In this document: positions 1-5,489 of the stretch, piece after piece | Numbering within the stretch: position 1 is the first letter of the stretch | How the letters are laid out: each line of letters starts with the position of its first letter | Assembly: GCA_014762585.1 (NCBI GenBank) | Contig: JABURN010000122.1 | Location: 1 to 5,489 of the forward strand | Source: Methylophaga sp. | GTDB lineage: Bacteria > Pseudomonadota > Gammaproteobacteria > Nitrosococcales > Methylophagaceae | Direction: 5' to 3' | Length of the DNA: 5,489 bases | Notes under the pieces: model-generated | The model's input: only the letters and a program-made list of their open reading frames with translations | The model's database searches: none | What the model was told of the DNA's origin: nothing | Translations under genes and position numbers: made by a program

Positions 1-15
1 TAAGAGACACACCGA

Positions 16-456
16 ATGAAGACCATTACACGAAGTGCTTTGTGGATGTACACGCCTGACCAGATGTTTGACCTGGTCAATGATGTGGAAGCTTATCCAC
101 GTTTTCTGCCCTGGTGCCGGGGCAGTCGCATCATCAGTAAAAATGAGGATGTGATCTGTGCGGCGCTGGATATCGCCAAAGGCGGTATTCACCATGAATT
201 TTCCACCCGTAATGTGCTTGATCATGGCAATGCCATCCGTATTGAACTGATCGACGGCCCTTTCCGCCATCTGGAAGGTCACTGGCAGTTCAAGCCTATC
301 GGTGACAATCAGGGTTGCCGGGTCCAGCTGGATATGGATTTCGAGTTTTCCACCCGTCTGCTTGATTTGGCTTTAGGCCCGGTTTTCACCCAAATCTCCG
401 GCTCGCTGGTCGATGCCTTCTGCAAACGTGCCCAGGAAATCTATGGAAAACGCTGA
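16..456 (+). CDS. ratA: RatA / COQ10-like START-domain protein (ubiquinone-binding / type II toxin RatA family)
   Basis: The 146-residue product is full length for the bacterial RatA/COQ10 family, which has the START/polyketide-cyclase fold, a helix-grip that holds a hydrophobic ligand. Visible hallmarks are the N-terminal V-x-D-V-E-x-YP-x-FLPWC block (residues 21-34), the D-GPF-x-x-L-x-G-x-W-x-F strand (80-92), and a long C-terminal amphipathic helix (about 117-144) of the kind that closes the lipid pocket. Family knowledge: E. coli RatA was reported to bind 50S subunits and block 70S association, while mitochondrial COQ10 is a ubiquinone-binding protein needed for respiration. The two roles are not reconciled, so the toxin label is uncertain. 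The start is preceded by only a weak purine stretch (AAGAGA, 2-7). The 3' end overlaps rnfH by 14 bp, so the two are probably translated from one transcript. The promoter lies upstream of the window. Confidence 0.92.
   Translation: MKTITRSALWMYTPDQMFDLVNDVEAYPRFLPWCRGSRIISKNEDVICAALDIAKGGIHHEFSTRNVLDHGNAIRIELIDGPFRHLEGHWQFKPIGDNQGCRVQLDMDFEFSTRLLDLALGPVFTQISGSLVDAFCKRAQEIYGKR
434..439 (+). promoter_or_regulatory. Ribosome binding site of rnfH, inside ratA
   Basis: AGGAAA lies five to six bases upstream of the ATG at 443, within the last codons of ratA. It favours this start over the in-frame ATG at 413, which would add ten residues not typical of RnfH proteins and has no comparable site. It implies re-initiation by ribosomes finishing ratA. 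Confidence 0.6.
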
Positions 457-757
457 ACATATCGTTGTTGAAGTCGCCTACGCCCTGCCCGACGAACAAC
501 TGATTCTGGAAATTGAAGTAAACGCCGATTGCCAGGTTGAAGAAGCCATTAAACGTTCTGGCATTCTCGAACGCTATCCGCAGATTGATTTGAGCACCGA
601 TAAGGTCGGTATTTTCGGCAAGATGTGTAAGCTCAATGCCAGCCTTAATCACAAAGACCGGATCGAGATCTACCGGCCTCTGATTGCCGATCCTAAAGAG
701 TCCCGCCGTCAGAAGGCGGAGATGGCCAAGAAAAAGGCGAAACAGTCAGAAGACTGA
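443..757 (+). CDS. rnfH: RnfH family protein (UPF0125, ubiquitin-like beta-grasp fold)
   Basis: The 104-residue protein matches the small RnfH/UPF0125 family, which has a beta-grasp fold related to ThiS, MoaD and ubiquitin. The features seen are an N-terminal strand pair (VEVAYALP, residues 9-16), a helix after Q-V-E-E-A-I (31-36), K-V-G-I-F-G-K (54-60), and the characteristic D-R-I-E-I-Y-R-P-L-x-x-DPKE-x-RR segment (72-89). A lysine-rich charged tail follows (91-104). There is no C-terminal Gly-Gly, so it is not an obvious sulfur carrier or conjugation tag. In some bacteria the gene sits with the rnf redox complex, but the common gammaproteobacterial arrangement is the ratA-rnfH pair seen here. 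Its biochemical role is not established. The gene overlaps ratA and ends one base before the stop of the opposing DUF455 gene. Confidence 0.92.
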   Translation: MENAEHIVVEVAYALPDEQLILEIEVNADCQVEEAIKRSGILERYPQIDLSTDKVGIFGKMCKLNASLNHKDRIEIYRPLIADPKESRRQKAEMAKKKAKQSED

Positions 758-758
758 T

Positions 759-1580
759 TCAGGCGCGTTTCTTGTAAACCGCCTGCGATTCCAACAGCGC
801 CATCTCGGCTTGGCTGAAACCGGCAGCCATGCGGGCGTCCGTATGGAAAGGCCCGCGAATTTCACCATTGAAATAGGTTTCCAGCAGATCCTTGAAAGTC
901 TGATAAGGGTCCACGTCGCGCTGCTCACAGAGGTAATTAAACCAGCGGGTGCCGACGCTGACATGACCCACTTCCTCACGCAGAATCGTTTCCAGAATCT
1001 CTACTGCACGATGGTCGCCGGAGCCTTTAAGCTTATTCATCATTGATGGTGTGACATCAAGACCACGGGCTTCCAAAACTCTCGGCACCAGTGCCATCCG
1101 TGTCAGAGGATCATGGTGTGTTTTCCGTGCCATCTCCCACATACCGTCGTGGGCCGGAAAATCACCGTAAGCAAAACCCATCGTACGCAAATGCTGATCC
1201 AGCATTTCAAAATGGGTGGACTCCTCATAGGCCACCTGCAACCAGTCTGAATAATAGTCCTCTGGCATATCAACAAAACGTGCAACCGCATCCAGCCCCA
1301 AGTTGATCGCATTGAACTCGATATGACAGATGGCATGAATCAGTGTGGCGTGTCCGGTTTGCTGATTATTACGACGACGAGGTAAATCCCGCGGTGCCAC
1401 CAGTTGAGGTTTTTCCGGACGGCCGGGGAACACAGGCACTGACAAGTTATCGCTGGATATGACAAAGCCCTGTTGCAGAACCCGCTGATGCAGCGCCTGG
1501 GTGGCTGTGGCCTTTTGCCAGGGATCGGCGATCAACAGGCATTCCAATGCCTGTTCGCGAAGTTTCACTGCCTCAGCCAT
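759..1580 (-). CDS. DUF455 family ferritin-like (putative diiron) protein
   Basis: The 273-residue protein is typical in length for DUF455 (PF04305), a family with the ferritin-like four-helix fold. Candidate metal ligands occur in the expected spaced pattern: H-I-E-F-N (Glu88), E-E-S-T-H (Glu119/120 and His123), R-V-L-E-A-R (Glu170), and R-E-E-V-G-H (Glu202/203 and His206). Repeated E-x-x-H motifs on helices are the diiron signature. Family knowledge: relatives with this fold include oxidases, hydroxylases such as MiaE and iron-storage proteins, but no reaction is assigned to DUF455. No signal peptide or membrane segment is present, so it is probably cytosolic. The ATG at 1580 is preferred; a TTG one codon earlier (1583) is the alternative. 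The start overlaps the end of the upstream permease gene by 8 bp, which suggests translational coupling and a shared transcript. Confidence 0.88.
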   Translation of the reverse strand: MAEAVKLREQALECLLIADPWQKATATQALHQRVLQQGFVISSDNLSVPVFPGRPEKPQLVAPRDLPRRRNNQQTGHATLIHAICHIEFNAINLGLDAVARFVDMPEDYYSDWLQVAYEESTHFEMLDQHLRTMGFAYGDFPAHDGMWEMARKTHHDPLTRMALVPRVLEARGLDVTPSMMNKLKGSGDHRAVEILETILREEVGHVSVGTRWFNYLCEQRDVDPYQTFKDLLETYFNGEIRGPFHTDARMAAGFSQAEMALLESQAVYKKRA

Positions 1581-2553
1581 CAAGCCTTACCCTGGGGTCG
1601 ACCACTGTGTAGGAGATATCAGTCAGCATCAAACCGACGATATAGAGGACTGAGCCCAGAAACACCATGGCCCGAACAATCGCAAAGTCCTGAGCATGAA
1701 TGGCATCGATGGTATAACTGCCCAGACCGGGGATACCAAAGAAAGACTCCAGGATCAGGCTGCCCATGAACAACGTGGGCAAGACCACCACAATACCGGT
1801 CAGAATCGGGATCATGGCGTTTTTCAAGACATGTGAGAACAGTACCCGCACTTCTGACAGTCCTTTGGCCCTGGCGGTACGGACATAGTCCTTGGAAGCT
1901 TCTTCCAGGAACAGCGTGCGGTACCAGCGTGAGCCGCTGCCGATACCGGAAATAATGCCGATAGCGACCGGCAGGATCAGGAACTTGGTGGCATCGAAGC
2001 CTTCAGCATAGCCGGATATCGGCACCAGCTGCATGATTTTACCCACCAGAAACTGACCGCCGATGATATAGAAAAGCCCGGATATCGACATCAGGATGAC
2101 GCAGAGAATGACACCGCTGAGGTCGACATAAGTGGCCCGGAAAAACACCATCAGCATGGCAAAGGTTATATTCACCATCAGGCCGATGATGAGGATTGGG
2201 ACAGCAATCGCGAGACTCGGCCACATGCGGTTCTTGATATCTTCACCGATATCACGGCCATCATCAGCCTGGCCGAACTCAAACACAAACAGTGACAATG
2301 ATTTAGCAAAAAAAATGGTATCGGTGACTTTGTCGACGCCCTCTGCCTCAGTGTTCCAGAGCAAAGGCCGGTCATAGCCGCGTTCTTCTTTCCAGGTTTC
2401 GATAGCCGCTTCCGTCACGTATTTATTGCCAAGGTGCATACGCGCCATGTCATCCGGCGTGTTGACCATGAAGAATAATACGAATGTCAGCGCATTCACC
2501 CCTAAGAGTATGGGAAAAGCGTAAAGAATCCGTCTGATGATATAAGCGAGCAT
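1573..2553 (-). CDS. ABC transporter permease, DppB/OppB/YejB (peptide/nickel) type
   Basis: The 326-residue inner-membrane protein has the layout of a DppB-type binding-protein-dependent permease. It opens with Y-I-x-R-R-I-L and a first membrane segment (about 9-30), followed by a long polar stretch (about 31-110) as in this subfamily. Further membrane segments lie near 113-137, 145-170, 190-206, 246-270 and 293-315. The cytoplasmic coupling (EAA) loop is clear at about 218-248, with D-Y-V-R-T-A-R-A-K-G-L contacting the ATPase in known family members. Also typical are E-S-F-F-G-I-P-G-L-G (269-278) and the C-terminal V-V-D-P-R (317-321). The substrate cannot be read; oligopeptides, nickel and sugars are all known for the family. 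It is the first gene of its minus-strand unit and overlaps the DUF455 gene. No partner permease, ATPase or binding protein lies in the window. Confidence 0.93.
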   Translation of the reverse strand: MLAYIIRRILYAFPILLGVNALTFVLFFMVNTPDDMARMHLGNKYVTEAAIETWKEERGYDRPLLWNTEAEGVDKVTDTIFFAKSLSLFVFEFGQADDGRDIGEDIKNRMWPSLAIAVPILIIGLMVNITFAMLMVFFRATYVDLSGVILCVILMSISGLFYIIGGQFLVGKIMQLVPISGYAEGFDATKFLILPVAIGIISGIGSGSRWYRTLFLEEASKDYVRTARAKGLSEVRVLFSHVLKNAMIPILTGIVVVLPTLFMGSLILESFFGIPGLGSYTIDAIHAQDFAIVRAMVFLGSVLYIVGLMLTDISYTVVDPRVRLDG

Positions 2554-2637
2554 GAAGCGATACCTGTCAGGAGTAACCAGCTTGGCAAAACGTCAGATTA
2601 ATGACCGATGCGCTTGCCTCAAGTTTCACAGAGCCAC

Positions 2638-2646
2638 ATTGTAGCA
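2638..2646 (-). promoter_or_regulatory. Candidate extended -10 promoter for permease-DUF455 transcript
   Basis: Read on the minus strand, the bases form TGCTACAAT: a good -10 hexamer (TACAAT) preceded by the TGn extension that can compensate for a poor -35. The -35 position at the right distance matches the consensus badly. Transcription would start near 2631, leaving an untranslated leader of about 78 bases before the permease ATG. The call rests on pattern only. Confidence 0.4.
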
Positions 2647-2681
2647 GTTGACGACGTGCTCAGTGAGCCTCTCGAAGCTGG

Positions 2682-2710
2682 ATGCAAACAGAACATTGCT
2701 ACGCCATAAT
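2682..2710 (+). promoter_or_regulatory. Candidate sigma70 promoter for the exported protein-MNIO-DUF2063 unit
   Basis: CATAAT (2705-2710) matches the -10 consensus at five of six bases. A weak -35 (ATGCAA, 2682-2687) lies 17 bases upstream. Transcription would begin near 2717, about 40 bases before the ATG at 2757. The -35 is poor, so an activator or another promoter is possible. No recognisable Fur-type or copper-regulator operator was seen here. Confidence 0.3.
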
Positions 2711-2743
2711 GGTCACAAGGTTAACTTTTCAAAAATCAATGAC

Positions 2744-2749
2744 AGTGAG
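2744..2749 (+). promoter_or_regulatory. Ribosome binding site that fixes the start at 2757
   Basis: GTGAGG lies seven bases before the ATG at 2757. That start places a textbook signal peptide at the extreme N-terminus. Longer in-frame starts (for example 2682) would add 25 residues ahead of the signal peptide and have no such site. Confidence 0.6.
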
Positions 2750-2756
2750 GTCTGCC

Positions 2757-3509
2757 ATGAAAAAATTGTTTCTTGCCCTGCTTCTTCCATTAGCGACAGC
2801 ATTGAGCCTGCCGGCACAGGCAGAAAATACCCAGATTATGATTCGCGCCCAGGCGACTGATGCCAAGTTCATCGGTAGCAGCGTGGGAGGTGTTCGCGTA
2901 GTGGTGGAAGATGCCGAAACCGGCGAGATCCTGGATGAAGGCTGGATTAACGGTGGTACCGGTGACACAGACTTATTAATCAAAAATCCCATCAAGCGCG
3001 GTCAACAACTGACTAATGATAAAACAGCGGGGTTTGTTGCCGAAGTTGATATTGATGCGCCGCGTCTGCTGAAATTTAAACTGATGGGGCCCTATGGCTA
3101 TCGTCAGTCACTGCAGGAAGCCACCGTCACTTCCTGGGTCGTGCCGGGTAAACACCTGCTGGGTGACGGCATTATTCTCAACATGCCCGGCTTTATTGTC
3201 GATGCCTGGACCCAGGTACTGGAAGGCGGCAAAGTCGAGTTTTATACCAAAGCGTCACTGCTGTGCGGCTGCCCCATCACCAAGGATGGCCTGTGGAAAC
3301 CGGATAACTACGAAGTTAAAGCCGTGCTAATGCAGGACGAAGAAAAAATCGCGGAAGTGCCATTGGAGTTCACCGGGCCTATGGGTATGTTCTCGGGCAA
3401 AACCGATATCAAAAACGCCGGTCATTACAAAGCCATCGTCTATATGGTCGATCCCACTACCGGTAATGTCGGTGTCGATCGCACCATGTTTGAAGTCAAC
3501 CTCGATTAA
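2757..3509 (+). CDS. Exported beta-rich protein of unknown function with one Cys-Gly-Cys motif, next to MNIO genes
   Basis: I do not recognise a named family with confidence. The 250-residue product begins with a classic Sec signal peptide: M-K-K, a hydrophobic core (4-19) and A-Q-A at 20-22, so cleavage is expected after Ala22 and the protein should be periplasmic. There is no lipobox. The mature chain looks like two beta-sandwich domains: one (about 25-128) with a carboxypeptidase-regulatory-like stretch (V-R-V-V-V-E-D, 46-52, then T-G-E-I-L), and a C-terminal Ig-like one (about 183-250). The only cysteines are Cys170 and Cys172 in L-C-G-C-P-I-T, which could be a disulfide or a metal (for example copper) site. 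It starts a plus-strand unit whose next genes encode a DUF692 iron-dependent oxidase and its DUF2063 partner. The 64-bp gap to the oxidase has no terminator. Its position suggests a substrate or accessory of that pair; this is inference. Confidence 0.85.
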   Translation: MKKLFLALLLPLATALSLPAQAENTQIMIRAQATDAKFIGSSVGGVRVVVEDAETGEILDEGWINGGTGDTDLLIKNPIKRGQQLTNDKTAGFVAEVDIDAPRLLKFKLMGPYGYRQSLQEATVTSWVVPGKHLLGDGIILNMPGFIVDAWTQVLEGGKVEFYTKASLLCGCPITKDGLWKPDNYEVKAVLMQDEEKIAEVPLEFTGPMGMFSGKTDIKNAGHYKAIVYMVDPTTGNVGVDRTMFEVNLD

Positions 3510-3561
3510 GCCAGCTTGTAACAAAGCGCCTGTCTGAGCGTCAGATAAACATGGACAGAAT

Positions 3562-3568
3562 GCAGGAG
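3562..3568 (+). promoter_or_regulatory. Strong ribosome binding site of the MNIO gene
   Basis: GCAGGAG ends five bases before the ATG at 3574 and is the best Shine-Dalgarno sequence in the window. It confirms the start and suggests efficient, independent initiation of the oxidase rather than simple coupling to the exported-protein gene. Confidence 0.65.
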
Positions 3569-3573
3569 CGTTT

Positions 3574-4422
3574 ATGAACAGCACAACATGCCCGGTCAAT
3601 GGTGCCGGTTTGGGCCTGCGTCGCAGCTTTATTGATGATTTGGCTGATATGGACAGTACCGGCATTGATTTTCTGGAGGTCGCACCGGAAAACTGGATGG
3701 ATATGGGGGGCGCTTTTGGCCGTAAGTTCACTGCCATGGCGGAACGCTTCCCGATGCTCTGTCACGGGCTGTCCTTATCGATTGGCAGCCCTGCTCCGCT
3801 GGATGAGCCTTTTTTGCAGCGGCTAAAAAAGTTCTTCGACAAGCACAATATCCGCTGCTACAGCGAGCACCTCAGTTATTGCAGTGACGACGGTCATCTT
3901 TATGACCTGATGCCGATTCCTTTCACCGAAGAAGCCGTTCATTATGTAGCGGATCGTATCAAGCGGGTTCAGTCCATTCTGGAACGCCGGCTGGTGATTG
4001 AAAACGTCTCTTACTACGCTGCCCACGGGCAGGAAATGGATGAGATCAGTTTTATTCGTGCCATCCTCGAAGAAGCTGACTGTGATCTGTTACTGGACGT
4101 GAATAATGTTTTCGTGAACAGTGTTAATCATCGTTACAATCCGATGGACTATATCAAAGCACTGCCTACCGAGCGCATTGCATACCTGCATATCGCCGGC
4201 CACTACAATGAGGCGGAAGATCTGATTGTCGACACTCACGGCGCAGATGTCATTGATCCGGTGTGGGCATTACTGGGTCAGACCTATCAGCACCATGGCG
4301 TGCTGCCGACTCTGCTGGAACGTGATTTCAATATCCCGCCTCTACCGCAGTTGCTGGAAGAAGTCAGTACCATTCACCGTTATCAACAACAGCCAGAACT
4401 CAAACATGTCTCACACGGCTGA
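3574..4422 (+). CDS. MNIO family (DUF692/UPF0276) iron-dependent peptide-modifying oxidase, BufB/HvfB-like
   Basis: The 282-residue protein is a complete DUF692 member with a TIM-barrel fold of the xylose-isomerase type. All the family blocks are visible: G-A-G-L-G-L-R (10-16), F-L-E-V-A-P-E-N-W (33-41), C-H-G-L-S-L-S-I-G (63-71), S-E-H-L-S (97-101), V-I-E-N-V-S (141-146), L-D-V-N-N-V (174-179), H-I-A-G-H (206-210), D-T-H-G (220-223) and L-E-R-D (248-251). The conserved His64, Glu98, Glu143, Asp175, His206, Asp220, His222 and Glu249 are good candidates for the multinuclear iron site. Family knowledge: MbnB and the bufferin and HvfB enzymes use O2 to convert peptide cysteines into oxazolone/thioamide or thiooxazole groups, often for copper binding. 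No signal peptide is seen, so it acts in the cytoplasm before export of its substrate. The DUF2063 partner gene overlaps its end. Confidence 0.93.
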   Translation: MNSTTCPVNGAGLGLRRSFIDDLADMDSTGIDFLEVAPENWMDMGGAFGRKFTAMAERFPMLCHGLSLSIGSPAPLDEPFLQRLKKFFDKHNIRCYSEHLSYCSDDGHLYDLMPIPFTEEAVHYVADRIKRVQSILERRLVIENVSYYAAHGQEMDEISFIRAILEEADCDLLLDVNNVFVNSVNHRYNPMDYIKALPTERIAYLHIAGHYNEAEDLIVDTHGADVIDPVWALLGQTYQHHGVLPTLLERDFNIPPLPQLLEEVSTIHRYQQQPELKHVSHG

Positions 4423-5161
4423 TTCATTTAAAGCGACTCAGTACCGTTTCGCTGCCCATATCCGCAACCCGGAGGCTGAGCCGGCACCGGAGCACATTGA
4501 AGACCGTCGCATGGCGATCTACCGTGATCTGTTTTTCAATAATATCAACGGCACGCTGCAAAATGCTTTTCCAGTAATTCGCAGCCTGTTCACTGAAGAC
4601 CAATGGCAGGCGATGGTGCGTGATTTTATGGTCAAGCACCACTGCAAAACACCTTTATTCGTGGAAATCGCCCGCGAGTTTATGGCCTACCTTGAGGCTG
4701 AGCGTCTCAGTGATTCAGATCCGGCTTTTCTCAGGGAACTGGCGCACTATGAATGGGTGGAACTGGCTTTAAGCATTCACGAGGCTGAGTTCACCCGCAC
4801 ACCGCTGGCTGACGAAGATTGTCTGGTGCTGAATTATCAACAATCTCAATTAGCCTGGCTGCTGGTATATCAATATCCGGTACATCAAATCAGCATCGAG
4901 AATCAGCCTGACTCTCCCAACGACGCACCTGTATGCCTGCTGGTACTGCGTAATGAAAACGATGAGATTAAATTTATTGAGTTGAATCCGGTCAGTGCCC
5001 GGCTGCTGGAGTTATTGTCTCAGGGCCTCAGCGGCCATGAAGCCGTTCAGGAAATAGTTGAGGCCATGCAGCACGCTCAGCCGGAAGTGGTTGAGCAAGG
5101 CGCACGTCAGTTGATTGAAGACTGGATTGATCGCGGCATATTACTGATTAACAGGCAATAA
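4406..5161 (+). CDS. DUF2063 MNIO partner protein, BufC/HvfC-like (older name: putative DNA-binding protein)
   Basis: The 251-residue protein has the two-part layout of the DUF2063 family (PF09836). The helical N-terminal domain (about 8-100) carries R-x-x-I-Y-R-D-L (35-42) and the hallmark L-Q-N-A-F-P-V-I (51-58). A linker with H-Y-E-W-V-E-L (114-120) leads to a C-terminal alpha/beta domain (about 135-251) ending in a winged-helix-like set of helices ([11 protein letters not shown], 194-204, onward). Family knowledge: the first structure (Neisseria NGO1945) led to a DNA-binding annotation, but later work places these proteins as partners that present precursor peptides to MNIO enzymes. The start at 4406 lies 17 bp inside the oxidase gene and has no clear ribosome binding site, so translation is probably coupled and output of the two proteins matched. 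Longer readings upstream overlap the oxidase heavily and are not family-like. Confidence 0.9.
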   Translation: MSHTADSFKATQYRFAAHIRNPEAEPAPEHIEDRRMAIYRDLFFNNINGTLQNAFPVIRSLFTEDQWQAMVRDFMVKHHCKTPLFVEIAREFMAYLEAERLSDSDPAFLRELAHYEWVELALSIHEAEFTRTPLADEDCLVLNYQQSQLAWLLVYQYPVHQISIENQPDSPNDAPVCLLVLRNENDEIKFIELNPVSARLLELLSQGLSGHEAVQEIVEAMQHAQPEVVEQGARQLIEDWIDRGILLINRQ

Positions 5162-5188
5162 AAAAGCCGGGTATTACCCGGCTTTTTT
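5160..5188. terminator. Bidirectional rho-independent terminator between the MNIO unit and eda
   Basis: A perfect 7-bp stem (GCCGGGT / ACCCGGC, 5166-5172 and 5176-5182) with a three-base ATT loop is flanked by six A (5160-5165) and six T (5183-5188). The symmetry gives a U-tract on either strand, so it can end both the plus-strand DUF2063 transcript and the converging eda transcript. The A-tract begins in the stop codon of the DUF2063 gene. Confidence 0.93.
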
Positions 5189-5206
5189 ATCTTATGGATA
5201 ATCGAA

Positions 5207-5489
5207 TCAGGCTGTCGCCAGTTCAATCGCTTCCGCGGCAAGGCGGGTAATTTCATCCCAGTTCTCGGCATCGACCAGGTCCGCCGCGCACATCCATGAA
5301 CCACCGACACAGCCGACATTCGGCAGCTTGTAGTAGTCATTGACGTTTTTCTGGCTGACACCGCCGGTCGGGCAGAACGTGATTTGCGGAATCGGTGCAC
5401 CGATTGATTTCAACATGGGTACGCCGCCAGCTGCTTCGGCCGGGAAGAATTTCATTGCGGTAATGCCTTTTTCCAATAAGGCCATAGCC
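5207..5489 (-). CDS. eda: 2-dehydro-3-deoxyphosphogluconate (KDPG) aldolase, C-terminal part (cut by window edge)
   Basis: About 93 C-terminal residues are visible out of roughly 210 in the family; the N-terminal half lies beyond the window, so the ATG at 5485 is internal and not the start. Eda cleaves KDPG to pyruvate and glyceraldehyde 3-phosphate in the Entner-Doudoroff pathway and also acts on 2-keto-4-hydroxyglutarate. Diagnostic blocks are K-F-F-P-A-E, whose lysine forms the Schiff base with substrate in characterised enzymes, F-C-P-T-G-G-V (phosphate-binding loop), and G-G-S-W, all in the expected order and spacing. The C-terminus (about 20 residues after the final W-D-E-I-T-R-L) is of normal length. 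It converges on the MNIO unit and shares its terminator. Any upstream partner such as edd cannot be seen. Confidence 0.95.
   Translation of the reverse strand, partial: AMALLEKGITAMKFFPAEAAGGVPMLKSIGAPIPQITFCPTGGVSQKNVNDYYKLPNVGCVGGSWMCAADLVDAENWDEITRLAAEAIELATA

Noticed and set aside
16..757. ratA-rnfH as a genuine toxin-antitoxin pair
   Set aside because: The toxin name comes from E. coli RatA studies; the pair is a widespread core gene arrangement and the START/COQ10 fold fits a ubiquinone-related role at least as well. RnfH has not been firmly shown to be an antitoxin.
684..1046. Plus-strand open frame of 120 codons across the rnfH end and DUF455 gene
   Set aside because: It is antisense to the well-supported DUF455 gene, has low-complexity composition at the start and no recognisable family.
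2592..2605. GTCA-N6-TGAC as a possible operator upstream of the permease
   Set aside because: Four-base half-sites are expected by chance and match no regulator I can name with confidence.
2648..2653. TTGACG as a -35 box for the plus-strand unit
   Set aside because: No acceptable -10 hexamer lies 16-18 bases downstream.
3533..3545. Small inverted repeat TCTGA-GCG-TCAGA between the exported-protein gene and the oxidase gene, as a possible terminator or attenuator
   Set aside because: The stem is only five base pairs with no U-tract; too weak to be called a terminator, and chance is a fair explanation.
3327..3737. Minus-strand open frame of 136 codons opposite the exported-protein and oxidase genes
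   Set aside because: It lies antisense to two genes with clear family or signal-peptide support; no domain or ribosome binding site is evident.
4226..4405. N-terminal extension of the DUF2063 protein by 60 residues
   Set aside because: It would run in another frame through the conserved end of the oxidase and lacks any family resemblance; the ATG at 4406 gives the normal family N-terminus.

Overview
The window looks like chromosomal DNA of a gammaproteobacterium with mid-range GC (judged by eye). The support is the gammaproteobacterial ratA-rnfH pair, proteobacterial-type DUF455, DUF692 and DUF2063 proteins, and an Entner-Doudoroff aldolase (eda). A genus cannot be fixed from the sequence alone. 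There are no RNA genes, insertion sequences, CRISPR arrays or prophage genes, and the DNA is densely coding: the only sizeable gene-free stretch is about 200 bp (2554-2756).

Layout. (1) 16-757, plus strand: ratA (START/COQ10-like) overlapping rnfH (beta-grasp). (2) 759-2553, minus strand: a DppB-type ABC transporter inner-membrane permease is transcribed first and overlaps a DUF455 ferritin-like protein, whose stop lies one base from the stop of rnfH. No substrate-binding protein, second permease or ATPase accompanies the permease. (3) 2554-2756: a divergent intergenic region with a plausible promoter for each side. (4) 2757-5161, plus strand: a three-gene unit made of an exported 250-residue beta-rich protein with a single Cys-Gly-Cys motif, a DUF692/MNIO iron-dependent oxidase (BufB/HvfB type), and its DUF2063 partner (BufC/HvfC type), whose start lies inside the end of the oxidase gene. 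A strong bidirectional rho-independent terminator closes the unit. (5) 5207-5489, minus strand: the C-terminal part of eda, cut by the window edge.

The most interesting part is the 2757-5161 unit. MNIO enzymes with a DUF2063 partner modify cysteines in small precursor peptides (methanobactin, bufferins, Haemophilus HvfA), usually encoded next to them and often carrying a signal peptide. No small Cys-rich precursor is encoded here. The gene in the precursor position instead encodes a full-size exported protein with only two cysteines, both in one CGC motif. A reasonable but untested hypothesis is that this protein is itself the substrate, or is a periplasmic metal-handling partner of a precursor encoded elsewhere.
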